64,000 nt of DNA, from assembly GCF_030518155.1 (NCBI RefSeq), contig NZ_JAULRU010000577.1, positions 124,001-188,000 of the forward strand. The letters run 5' to 3'. The stretch is from Gilvimarinus gilvus. GTDB taxonomy: Bacteria; Pseudomonadota; Gammaproteobacteria; Pseudomonadales; Cellvibrionaceae. Positions 55,101 to 61,673 of the stretch are shown piece by piece. Position numbers and translations under genes: made by a program. Below the pieces are notes generated by a model. It did no database searches. It saw nothing but the letters and a program-made list of their open reading frames with translations, and was not told the DNA's origin. Numbering within the stretch: the first letter of the stretch is position 1; the number at the start of each line of letters is the position of its first letter.

Positions 55101-55496
55101 GCCACCGGCGAGCTACAGATGCAGCCACTTAAAATATTATTGGGCCCCGAGGTCGCTGCACGGTTAGGCAATCAATATTCGTCTTGGAGAGATGCACGCA
55201 ATCGAGGCACCATTGACCTTAACAATCAGCCGCCGCAAGCGCGTAATGACAACGCCTCAGTCGCAAGTGGTCGCACCGTAACTATAGATGCAATTACGAA
55301 CGATTCCGACCCGGAAGGCGACTCGCTGTATATCATCAGTGTAGTAAGCCCCACCTTCGGCCTGGTATCCCACTCGGATGGGCAAATAACCTATCGCCCT
55401 CACTTTGATTTTCGCGGCACGGACGAATTTCACTATTGGGTGGGGGATGAGCACGGCAATGCGCACAGAGCTAAGGTGAGTGTTACGGTTAATTAA
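52182..55496 (+). CDS. Large poly-serine lipoprotein with G8 domain, beta-helix and cadherin-like end
   Basis: A 1104-residue secreted lipoprotein (signal FLLAA-C18). In order: a Gly/Thr linker; a domain at about 50-130 (YTARVEYTGEGNIYPSERNV, ISGCNGHLEGDRY) like bacterial secreted-enzyme repeats; and a poly-serine linker at about 142-237. A G8 domain (from about 287: ATIADGDWCDPGIWHNGAVPGDGARAVIATSHNV) and a long right-handed beta-helix (about 410-960) follow. Last is a cadherin/VCBS-like domain (about 1013-1104: ARNDNASVASGRTVTIDAITNDSDPEGD). G8 with beta-helix occurs in CEMIP-type hyaluronan-binding proteins and polysaccharide lyases, so cell-surface polysaccharide binding or cleavage is likely but unproven. 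Start is GTG 52182 with GGGAG upstream. Confidence 0.88.
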   Translation: MGIKVLVLSLCSFLLAACGGGSGTDTGGGSSGTNQPPAVAEEPEAEPEQELPAERYTARVEYTGEGNIYPSERNVTEGFSTWFNVHVPEGLSLASISGCNGHLEGDRYHTQPMSEDCTITGEFTSAPPIGGGTGEELTPGDNSSSSSSSSISSSSISSSSSSVSSSIESSSSESSSSVSSSIESSSSESSSSVSSSVESSSSESSSSVPASSESSSSSLSSSSSSISSSSSSSSSAVATVPFSENSACSQTASSPDSTAELPAMSDSPMNHTIAAKMAEHMSAHALVAYEDATHATIADGDWCDPGIWHNGAVPGDGARAVIATSHNVTYSLVDTARLHTLRVDGELSFATNEDTRLTLDTLFVDPRGTLTIGTESQPVHSSAKAEIIIAANGDIDVSWDPLLLSRGVIVHGTLNVHGAAKAPHLKLSSDVFTGNNTISLQSPPQGWRVGDTLVVTGTRFSGWKWDNDIRAVRYHGTQDEVRTITQVSGTTVTLNEPLEFDHSSPRSDLKASIGNFTRNVRFVTESADTVPVHQRGHVMFMHNDEIDVRYAEFFQLGRTDKSQTNTEAVDVDIMRPDTNVRGRYSFHFHRSGTQDQANPAVGLGNAVFGSPGWGYVHHDSHAILHNNVSYDTFGAGFVAETGNETGAWTDNLAIKAQGINGSYNPKNNNDISTFDIARSGDGFWFQGRLVASVGNIASSVNRGFTYFHRDSSGTMIRLDPSLFMAPQALGLGRDASADDIPIRHFHGNEAYASTVGVFVVKANPRQEHDIYTVMSDFVAWEVKTGASIEYTSHYLLRDFDVIGLTNEAFRHADYGIEFGRNTTDMVVRDSRIDGFEVGIDLSKDHVSSNPTGLDQFVVIGGSISGVTTMYEEHDDSDLIIQNSDLQSDRFELNFNDLNAEGHYEYLSAATTAGTGINFSGTKTDSIGTNPIPAGYDSLGMDSTDMIALVEQAGYYQTNDGKHYTVKWEYFSDRATGELQMQPLKILLGPEVAARLGNQYSSWRDARNRGTIDLNNQPPQARNDNASVASGRTVTIDAITNDSDPEGDSLYIISVVSPTFGLVSHSDGQITYRPHFDFRGTDEFHYWVGDEHGNAHRAKVSVTVN
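52670..52805 (+). repeat. 45-bp coding repeats within the poly-serine linker
   Basis: Three nearly identical units encode VSSSIESSSSESSSS, VSSSIESSSSESSSS and VSSSVESSSSESSSS, inside a Ser-rich linker extending from about 52606 to 52893. Such arrays are prone to length change. Confidence 0.85.
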
Positions 55497-55505
55497 AATC
55501 GGAGT

Positions 55506-55568
55506 CGGATGACGGATGACGGATGACGGATGACGGATGACGGATGACGGATGACGGATGACGGATGA
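55506..55568 (+). repeat. Heptamer tandem repeat (CGGATGA) after the G8 lipoprotein gene
   Basis: Nine exact CGGATGA units (63 bp), starting nine bases after the TAA stop. It is the longest heptamer array in the window, and lies in a convergent junction with panD. Confidence 0.95.
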
Positions 55569-55711
55569 GCGTGAAGCGCACACGCAAACCTTTCAAGCTC
55601 TTGCTTTAACGTCAGGCTCATTTTTGATTTGTGCCTGCCTTAAAGTACAGAGCGAAGTCCATTTCAGCGACGACAAATTGAGCTGCAAAGTCTTCAGCTT
55701 TTACATCTGGC

Positions 55712-55732
55712 GTCAGACGTCAGTCATCCGAC
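55712..55732 (-). repeat. Short inverted heptamer array at the panD 3' end
   Basis: Three 7-bp units (GTCAGAC, GTCAGTC, ATCCGAC on the plus strand) end five bases before the panD stop. Read on the minus strand they become GTCGGAT, GACTGAC and GTCTGAC, close to the unit of the array at 55506-55568 and of those at 3112-3245. Confidence 0.8.
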
Positions 55733-55737
55733 AATTA

Positions 55738-56118
55738 TTAAACCAACTGCATCGGAATGGTGTTGGTGGTGCGCTCGACTTTGTTGCTCTCGTCTAGGTA
55801 GACCAGTCGCGGTTTGTAGTTTTCCAGGTCTGCCTGACTGTACTGCGCGTAGGCACCGATAATCACTCGGTCACCTACCTGTACTTTGCGCGCGGCGGCG
55901 CCATTCATGGAGATAGTGCCTGAACCCCGCTCAGCGAGAATCACATAAGTGGTAAAACGCTCACCGTTATTGACGTTGTATATGTCAATTTGCTCAAACT
56001 CGCGCAAGCCAGCGAGCTCTACTAAATCGGCATCAATCGCGCAGGAACCGTCATACCACAGCTCGGCCTGGGTGACCGCCGCCATATGAAGTTTGCCTTT
56101 GAGCATGGTAGAGAGCAT
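55738..56118 (-). CDS. panD: Aspartate 1-decarboxylase, PanD
   Basis: A 126-residue proenzyme that makes beta-alanine for pantothenate. The self-cleavage site Gly24-Ser25 (WYDGSCAID) is intact and would give the pyruvoyl cofactor. The typical blocks [20 protein letters not shown]-type N terminus and [27 protein letters not shown] are present. It follows panC by 52 bp on the same strand, so they are co-transcribed. No panB is in the window. Confidence 0.96.
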   Translation of the reverse strand: MLSTMLKGKLHMAAVTQAELWYDGSCAIDADLVELAGLREFEQIDIYNVNNGERFTTYVILAERGSGTISMNGAAARKVQVGDRVIIGAYAQYSQADLENYKPRLVYLDESNKVERTTNTIPMQLV

Positions 56119-56170
56119 AAGCTCCTCCTTCTTTTGGTACTGGCCGCATTAGGTCGGCATCGCCAACAGG

Positions 56171-57022
56171 TTAGACCACTGTCAGCGATATATTATCTAT
56201 CAAACGGGCCCCATCGGTATACATGGCACCCAAAATGGTAATTTCTGTGTCATCCACCGCCGCTGGTTTAAGCGTGCGACTGTTACAAATTTCCAGGTAA
56301 TCGAGCTTAAAGCCCGCCTGATCGATGCGTTTTGCGCCCTCTTCCTGCAGAACCAGAAAGTCCCGCCTGCCCTCACGAATGACACCACCAATCCAGTTTA
56401 GGGTGCGATTGAGCTCTGCCACACGGGGGCGCTCGTCATCCGTAATAAAGCTGTTGCGAGAGCTCAGCGCCAGGCCATCCTCTTCACGGTATATCTCACC
56501 GGCCGTGATTTCTACTGGCATACACAGGTCTTCCACCATGCGCCGAATCACCGCCAACTGTTGAAAATCTTTAACACCGAAGACAGCTTCATCCGGCTGC
56601 ACAATATTAAACAACTTAGTCACTACGGTGGTTACACCCTCAAAATGGCCGGGGCGACTGGCACCGCACAGTACGTCGGTCATGGTGGGTACGACTACCC
56701 GGGTTTGCTCGTCCATGCCATTGGGGTACATCTCGCGCTCTTCGGGGCAGAACAGGAAGTTACAGCCAACAGCCTCTAACTTAGCGGTATCGGCGGGCAG
56801 CGTGCGCGGGTACTTATCCCAGTCCTCGTTCAAACCAAACTGCAAACGGTTAACGAAGATGCTCGCCACCACAATATCGCAGCTATTTTGCGCCTGCTTC
56901 ACCAAGGCCAGATGGGCATCGTGCAAATTGCCCATAGTCGGCACAAAGCCAATGCGCTTACCCGCGCGCCGTGCTTTGCCAAGCTCCGCTCGCAGTGAGC
57001 CTATATGATGAAAAACCTGCAT
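56171..57022 (-). CDS. panC: Pantothenate synthetase, PanC
   Basis: A 283-residue ligase joining pantoate and beta-alanine. [11 protein letters not shown] (27-37) carries the HIGH-like motif, read here as HDAH where most PanC have Hx[13 protein letters not shown] has Arg where most have Pro. [48 protein letters not shown] and LALSSRNSF (KMSKS-like region) are standard. The frame extends upstream to 57247, but ATG 57022 has GGGGAT upstream and gives the family N terminus. Confidence 0.95.
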   Translation of the reverse strand: MQVFHHIGSLRAELGKARRAGKRIGFVPTMGNLHDAHLALVKQAQNSCDIVVASIFVNRLQFGLNEDWDKYPRTLPADTAKLEAVGCNFLFCPEEREMYPNGMDEQTRVVVPTMTDVLCGASRPGHFEGVTTVVTKLFNIVQPDEAVFGVKDFQQLAVIRRMVEDLCMPVEITAGEIYREEDGLALSSRNSFITDDERPRVAELNRTLNWIGGVIREGRRDFLVLQEEGAKRIDQAGFKLDYLEICNSRTLKPAAVDDTEITILGAMYTDGARLIDNISLTVV

Positions 57023-57275
57023 AGCATCCCCATAACGCCGGAAATCCGGGGGCGGGATAATACACCGCCAGACGATATAAGTACATTTTTTGGGCGTATT
57101 AGGGGCATGCCACACGCAGCGGTGGGAGGCTATTGTTAATAGCCCATACACAAATGAATAGGCCACTACCCCACCACCTACAGCAACGTGCAGTGGATAA
57201 CACTTTGTAAGGAATTGCTGAGTTCGGATTTTTACGAGCGCGGGCAATCGCGACTAACACAATCACCCGAGCACT

Positions 57276-58334
57276 TTACTGGGCATTTTGAACCAGACGT
57301 TGGCGAACTCGAGACAGCCGTTGCACCAAATCTGATTTAATTTGCTGCTTGTCCAGCTCACTTAAAAGCCCTCTGTCTACCGGCTTGTGCTCTTGTGTGC
57401 TAGCTGCAAGCGCCACATCAGTCACTTTAGAGGCCACGGAGGGTTTTGTAGGCCACGCCACGATAGACTTACTGGCCGAACGAAAAGCCTGGAACCTTAC
57501 CGCCTCCCCCCATTCGAAGCTTGTATTAAATTCCCCGCCAGATTCAAACTGATCTACCCAGCCCTGTCCGATATCGCTGTCCAACGTCATCCAATAACCT
57601 CGATCGAACTGGCTGGTCTGGCTAACCAGCATGAAATATTGTTGTATTTCTGTGCTATACCCGGCTAGCACGAGACGATCGGCCTTATCAGTTTGGGTGC
57701 AGAAGGTCTGCCCCACCTCCAGCGCTCGACACCCCGCGACCACGTACCCATCCTCGTCCTCAATTAACTCATCCAGCACGAGAACTTCGCCCAATGGACC
57801 GTCCGATGAACCTTCGACATTTCTGGGCTCATCGGACACCAGCGCCCACTGCCCCATTAACTTCTCTTCGTGGCTCAAAAACGAAGGCGCGAAATAAAAT
57901 CGTTCAATTGCAATATTCTCGCCATCAACACTGATATTCGCTTCAGTGCGTGAGGTAAAAACTATACTAATGTCATGTGCCACGTCATTAGTGGGGGCTT
58001 GATAATCGCAGCCAAAGCACTGACCGTTTTCCACCTCAAGCAACTGGCCGCTGAACTCATTAGTGCCGGTCAAAGTGCCACTGGCCACAAACCACGTGGC
58101 CTTATTCACACCCGCTGTCTGCTCGGATTCATAGGTATAAGCGGCGAGAAACACCGTATTGTCTTGAATTTCTATCGAATATCCACGACCACTTTCATTT
58201 GGGTTCCACCACCAACCGCTTTCTGGAGCAAAGGTATCTGCCGAAACCTGTGCAGCTCCGGCAAGACTGCATAAGAGAATAATTGCTAGTAGCGATTTCA
58301 AATAGCCAGAAGCATGACCTAGAAGGGTATTCAT
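57276..58334 (-). CDS. Exported protein of unknown function (WWWNPNESGRGYSIEIQ-type)
   Basis: A 352-residue secreted protein with a signal peptide (cleavage near VSA-32). The N-terminal mature part carries SGWWWNPNESGRGYSIEIQDNTVFLAAYTY, a motif found in exported proteobacterial proteins of unknown role, and a second related section lies at about 230-270 (RGYWMTLDSDIGQGW). Four Cys residues (FGCDYQ, QCFG, AGCRALE, TFCTQT) could form disulfides. The C-terminal 60 residues are charged and helical (KQQIKSDLVQRLSRVRQRLVQ). It is upstream of panC on the same strand, 253 bp away, probably a separate unit. Confidence 0.72.
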   Translation of the reverse strand: MNTLLGHASGYLKSLLAIILLCSLAGAAQVSADTFAPESGWWWNPNESGRGYSIEIQDNTVFLAAYTYESEQTAGVNKATWFVASGTLTGTNEFSGQLLEVENGQCFGCDYQAPTNDVAHDISIVFTSRTEANISVDGENIAIERFYFAPSFLSHEEKLMGQWALVSDEPRNVEGSSDGPLGEVLVLDELIEDEDGYVVAGCRALEVGQTFCTQTDKADRLVLAGYSTEIQQYFMLVSQTSQFDRGYWMTLDSDIGQGWVDQFESGGEFNTSFEWGEAVRFQAFRSASKSIVAWPTKPSVASKVTDVALAASTQEHKPVDRGLLSELDKQQIKSDLVQRLSRVRQRLVQNAQ

Positions 58335-58638
58335 ACGTTACCAAACTCCATTATTTACGGCTTGCCCCAAGGTGGGCAATTTTAGCGGTTAGAATACGTG
58401 CCCGCAAGCAACAACAAAGCCCGCTTCGAGCGAAAGCAATAACTCGATTAGTGTGCACTGGTAGTGTGTCCGCGCCTCTAACATCGGTTTTATGCTATCC
58501 CAACTCATTCAATCTAACTGCGCCTTACTTCGCACTTGTGACTCACGCGTGAGACACAGCGCCTGTCGAGTATCTAACCCTAGGTTACAATAAGAACAGG
58601 GACGCTATGCTCATTGATAACATCCGAGAAACCTACTT
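58335..58638. promoter_or_regulatory. Divergent gap with imperfect palindrome
   Basis: A 304-bp gap. CTCACGCGTGAG (within 58541-58552) is a perfect 12-bp palindrome inside a 20-bp imperfect dyad at about 58537-58556, a plausible repressor site. No gene was seen. Confidence 0.4.
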
Positions 58639-58890
58639 ATGACTTCATGGCTCATTACACTCGGCGGCTTGGCGGCCAGCTGGCACTATACCGATCTCAA
58701 TGCAGAATCCGGCGTGCAAAGTACCCTTTGCCCTATCTTGGTCGTGATTTTCCTGATAGCCACGCTGATCAAGCTTGTTGCACTCGCAGGCCCAACCGGC
58801 AGCGGCCCGGGCGGTGGCGGAGATAGCGGTGGATTCGGCGGCTTTGGTGGGGGCGGCGGTGATTGCGGAGGCGGTGGTGGCGACGGCTAA
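58639..58890 (+). CDS. Small membrane protein with glycine-rich C-terminal tail
   Basis: An 83-residue protein. Residues about 1-20 are moderately hydrophobic, a clear membrane helix lies at about 28-50 (STLCPILVVIFLIATLIKLVALAG), and the last 30 residues are almost entirely Gly with Asp, Ser, Phe and one Cys (GGFGGFGGGGGDCGGGGGDG). I do not recognise a family with certainty. ATG 58639 has a weak GAG upstream. It overlaps the MOSC gene stop by four bases in convergent orientation. A low-complexity Gly tail makes translation plausible but function unknown. Confidence 0.55.
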   Translation: MTSWLITLGGLAASWHYTDLNAESGVQSTLCPILVVIFLIATLIKLVALAGPTGSGPGGGGDSGGFGGFGGGGGDCGGGGGDG

Positions 58891-59423
58891 AACAGAGGCT
58901 CTTGCTGTGAAGCGGGTGATTTATCCACACGTGGCAAGCGCACCACGGAATCCCCCACTGACAACCACCCACCTTGGGCAATCTTTGCGCATAAACCGCC
59001 GTAGCCATACATAGCGGCGGCGCCCCCACGCCCCAGCACCTCGTTCATACGCGAACAAGGGTGACACAAAGCCGCCGGCTCCAAAATGACCTCGCCAATT
59101 TGCACGCGCTGATGCCGCAATAGATTTAAGTTAATCCCCGACACCAACAAATTGCGGCGCAGCCATTGTGGCGGGATATTATCGCGCCCGGTGTGGCGGC
59201 ATATCATCGCGACAAACTCCACACTAATAATCGTCACCTGTCGCCCCGAGCCAGGCGTTTTACTACTGCGGTGGTCGCCCTCAAGCCCCAAGCCTTCCAG
59301 TGCCACGGCAGACTCTACCGAGTGCACATTGCCCCTGCGCACCGAGCGCAAACCAATCCATTCCAGGCGACCGGGCTGGAGGTCTTTAGCGAGCTTGTCG
59401 AGGAGTCTGGCTTGTGAGTTCAT
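58887..59423 (-). CDS. MOSC-domain protein
   Basis: A 178-residue MOSC domain, the fold of the molybdenum cofactor sulfurase C-terminus. Recognisable parts are VESAVALEGLGLEGDHRSSKTPGSGRQVTIISVEFV, RRNLLVSGINLNLL and EPAALCHPCSRMNEVLG, with the conserved Cys in ALCHPC. Such proteins bind Mo cofactor or sulfur and participate in metal-sulfur chemistry. The frame is open to 59495; ATG 59423 gives the usual length, but no ribosome-binding site is obvious, so the start is uncertain. Confidence 0.85.
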   Translation of the reverse strand: MNSQARLLDKLAKDLQPGRLEWIGLRSVRRGNVHSVESAVALEGLGLEGDHRSSKTPGSGRQVTIISVEFVAMICRHTGRDNIPPQWLRRNLLVSGINLNLLRHQRVQIGEVILEPAALCHPCSRMNEVLGRGGAAAMYGYGGLCAKIAQGGWLSVGDSVVRLPRVDKSPASQQEPLF

Positions 59424-59639
59424 AAGGGGCCGGCGGACGGAATAAGGTGAACGGCGCACGACAATCAGCGCCGAACATGATTGTACAGCTTGCATGCCGA
59501 CAATATCACAGCTCTAAGGCAGAGGTAAGAACTTCACCCCTGCCGCTTTGGGGATTCTATTTAAATGTTTATAGCGCTGATTTTGCTTTACCACTGACCT
59601 ATACTGCAAGCTCCGCAACTTCAAAGAGGGGTAATTCAC

Positions 59640-59993
59640 ATGTCATATATAGATGGAATGGTTGCCGCAGTACCAAATGAGAATCGAGAGATATACATAG
59701 AACACGCCAAAGAAATGGCCGCTGTTTTTAAGGAAAATGGCGCCATTGAAGTTGTCGATGCCTGGGGCGATGAAGTGCCCGACGGGAGCGTCACGTCCTT
59801 CCCAATGGCCGTGAATAAAAAACCGGGAGAGACCGTGGTCTTATCCTGGATTATGTGGCCCTCAAAAGAAGTGCGCGACGCCGGCTGGCAATCCTCTATG
59901 GATGACCCGCGAATGCACCCGGACGCCAATCCGATGCCATTTGACGGCAAACGATTAATCTACGGCGGTTTCGACATTGTTGCCAAAACCTAG
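59640..59993 (+). CDS. DUF1428 family protein
   Basis: A 117-residue soluble protein. The segments YIDGMVAAVPNENREIYIEHAKEMAAVFKENGAIEVVDAWGDEVP, LSWIMWPSKEVRDAGWQSSMDDPRM and the C-terminal MPFDGKRLIYGGFDIV match DUF1428 (YbaA-like), a dimeric alpha/beta barrel family without known function. ATG 59640 follows AGAGGGG. Its stop codon TAG is formed inside the motif CCTAGCAGCAGG, which looks like the end of a mobile-element terminal repeat (see the repeat at 59992-60013). Confidence 0.88.
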   Translation: MSYIDGMVAAVPNENREIYIEHAKEMAAVFKENGAIEVVDAWGDEVPDGSVTSFPMAVNKKPGETVVLSWIMWPSKEVRDAGWQSSMDDPRMHPDANPMPFDGKRLIYGGFDIVAKT

Positions 59994-60013
59994 CAGCAGG
60001 CTGTTGAAAAACA
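59992..60013. repeat. Solo terminal-repeat-like sequence at the DUF1428 stop codon
   Basis: CTAGCAGCAGGCTGTTGAAA matches the termini of the MITE-like element at 61259-61530, including the CTAG flank. A shorter copy, CTAGCAGGCTGT, occurs at 4133-4144. These are probable remnants or solo ends of the same element family. Confidence 0.55.
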
Positions 60014-60021
60014 GAAATGTC

Positions 60022-60453
60022 ATGCTGCGAGCTTTGGCCAGCGCATTACTGATGATGGTGTGCCACTCTTCTCTTGCGATTGGCTGGCACACCATTACCC
60101 CGCAAAACCTCGAGAAATCCAGCATTGAGTTAACCATCAGCTATGACGCCTACGGGGCATGCCATGAGGTAAAAGTAACGCTACCTGACGTCTTTGATTT
60201 TGGAGACCTCGGTAAACGCCCCTTTGAAAGCCTACGCCTGAAACAAGTTGAGGTTAAAGAACGGGGCTGGCAACTTACCGGTAAAGGCTCACGAATGGCT
60301 CTTGAAACGCGCAAACTGAACAGCCGTTTTGAACCGTCACGTCTGTGCCTGAGCGCATACGATATTACCTATAGCCACCTTGAGGTTTGGTACAAGACTG
60401 TCCAGGGACAACCCCCAATGCTAGTCATCATAGAACTGGATGAGTTTATCTAA
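60022..60453 (+). CDS. Small exported protein of unknown function
   Basis: A 143-residue protein with signal peptide MLRALASALLMMVCHSSLA. The rest is beta-rich (SIELTISYDAYGACHEVKVTLPDVFDFGDLGK), with two Cys (ACHE, SRLCLS) that may pair. No family recognised. It is flanked upstream by a solo terminal repeat at 59992-60013 and followed within two bases by the NYN gene, so they may be an operon. ATG 60022 is preferred as it starts the signal; a TTG at 59977 is a weaker alternative. Confidence 0.6.
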   Translation: MLRALASALLMMVCHSSLAIGWHTITPQNLEKSSIELTISYDAYGACHEVKVTLPDVFDFGDLGKRPFESLRLKQVEVKERGWQLTGKGSRMALETRKLNSRFEPSRLCLSAYDITYSHLEVWYKTVQGQPPMLVIIELDEFI

Positions 60454-60454
60454 A

Positions 60455-61168
60455 ATGGAAGAATCGAAACAGAAAATAGCGCTGTTTATCGATGCCGACA
60501 ACGCACCGGCCAGTAAATTTGAAGATGTGCTGAGCGAAGTTGCCAAGTACGGTGTTGTCACTATTCGCAAAGCCTACGGCAACTGGAAGAAGTCATCGCT
60601 CAAGGCTTGGGAAGAGCTTCTGCATGAGTACGCCATCCAGCCGATTCAACAATACGACTTATCCAAAGGGAAAAACGCCTCTGACATTGCGCTAGTGATT
60701 GACGCTATGGACGTCATGTACACAAAAGACATTGACGTTATGTGTTTTGTATCGTCCGATAGCGACTTCACCCCTATGGTGACCCGGGCACTTGCCGAAG
60801 GTAAAGTTGTACTGGGCTTTGGTGAGCGAAAAACACCAACGCCTTTTGTTAACGCCTGCTCCAAGTTTCTGTTCTTAGACAGGGCACCGGACCAGAACGA
60901 CAAATCGCAAGACCCACCTAAGAACATAAAATCCGACACAAAGCTCATCAACTTATTGCGCCAAGCCATAGAGGCGACAGAAGAAGACAATGGCTGGGCG
61001 GCTCTAGGCCCCCTCGGATCACACATCTCCAACAAAACATCATTCGACACTCGCAACTATGGCTACAAAAATCTCAGTAGTTTAATAAAAGCCATCGACC
61101 TGTTTGAGCTAAAACGTGGGCCGGGTAATTTGTACTTGGTAAGAGATGTAAGAAAAAAGAAGGGCTAG
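60455..61168 (+). CDS. NYN-domain ribonuclease-like protein with LOTUS/OST-HTH domain
   Basis: A 237-residue protein. Residues 1-140 form an NYN (PIN-like) nuclease domain: KIALFIDADNAPASKFEDVL carries the first acidic cluster, ASDIALVIDAMDVMY and FVSSDSDFTPMVTRALAEGK the others, so the active site appears intact. The C-terminal 75 residues (TKLINLLRQAIEATEEDNGWAALGPLGSHI, YKNLSSLIKAIDLFELKR) are an OST-HTH/LOTUS module that binds RNA in eukaryotic homologues. An RNA-directed nuclease role is inferred. The start at ATG 60455 or 60440 is ambiguous. Confidence 0.87.
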   Translation: MEESKQKIALFIDADNAPASKFEDVLSEVAKYGVVTIRKAYGNWKKSSLKAWEELLHEYAIQPIQQYDLSKGKNASDIALVIDAMDVMYTKDIDVMCFVSSDSDFTPMVTRALAEGKVVLGFGERKTPTPFVNACSKFLFLDRAPDQNDKSQDPPKNIKSDTKLINLLRQAIEATEEDNGWAALGPLGSHISNKTSFDTRNYGYKNLSSLIKAIDLFELKRGPGNLYLVRDVRKKKG

Positions 61169-61258
61169 GAAGCTTGCCCTACTGGCCGACATTCCCAGAT
61201 CAGGTGTAAAAACACTGGGGAATTATCCCCTAGCCAATCATAAATTAAAATCTACTAC

Positions 61259-61530
61259 CTAGCAGGCTGTTGAAAACCCCTTACGTACTCAGACTCTCAG
61301 GCTGGTTCGTAATCTAAGCGCCACTTTGACGGTGTGTTCCCCCCCATCGAAAAGTGGCAACGACGAGTACGGGCCAGCCTGGAAGTCCCGCAGGGCGAGG
61401 CCTGAAGCGCACATCTGCCGCACCTTACCTCTAGCAAAGGGACCCACCCTGTCCGTCGAGACAAGGCACGACATCTGCACGCTTCGGGCCTCGCTGAGCA
61501 TGCAAGGGGTTTTAACAGCCTTGCTGCTAG
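61259..61530. mobile_element. MITE-like element with CTAG target duplication
   Basis: The left terminus (61263-61282) reads CAGGCTGTTGAAAACCCCTT. The right terminus (61504-61526) is its inverted copy with one indel and a three-base insertion. CTAG flanks both ends (61259-61262 and 61527-61530), as a 4-bp target-site duplication would. Inside, a 15-bp inverted repeat (GCGAGGCCTGAAGCG near 61397 and CGCTTCGGGCCTCGC near 61480, one mismatch) is present. It encodes no transposase. Element length between flanks is 264 bp. Confidence 0.7.
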
Positions 61531-61673
61531 AATCTAAGGATGAGGTAGCAAAAAATAAATAGGTCTACTTAACTTGCCCCACCAGCGGCGGATCTCCTAC
61601 ACATTTTAACGATTCCCACGTTTGAGACGACCCCGCACCTTCCACCATTATTAGTGCACGAGAAAAGTATAGG
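61531..61673. other. Short convergent intergenic remainder
   Basis: Sequence between the MITE-like element and the stop of the beta-helix lipoprotein gene. I see no gene, no heptamer array and no clear terminator in it. Confidence 0.5.

Noticed and set aside
57023-57247. N-terminal extension of PanC
   Set aside because: The 75 extra codons have no family counterpart; ATG 57022 has a good ribosome-binding site and gives the canonical start.
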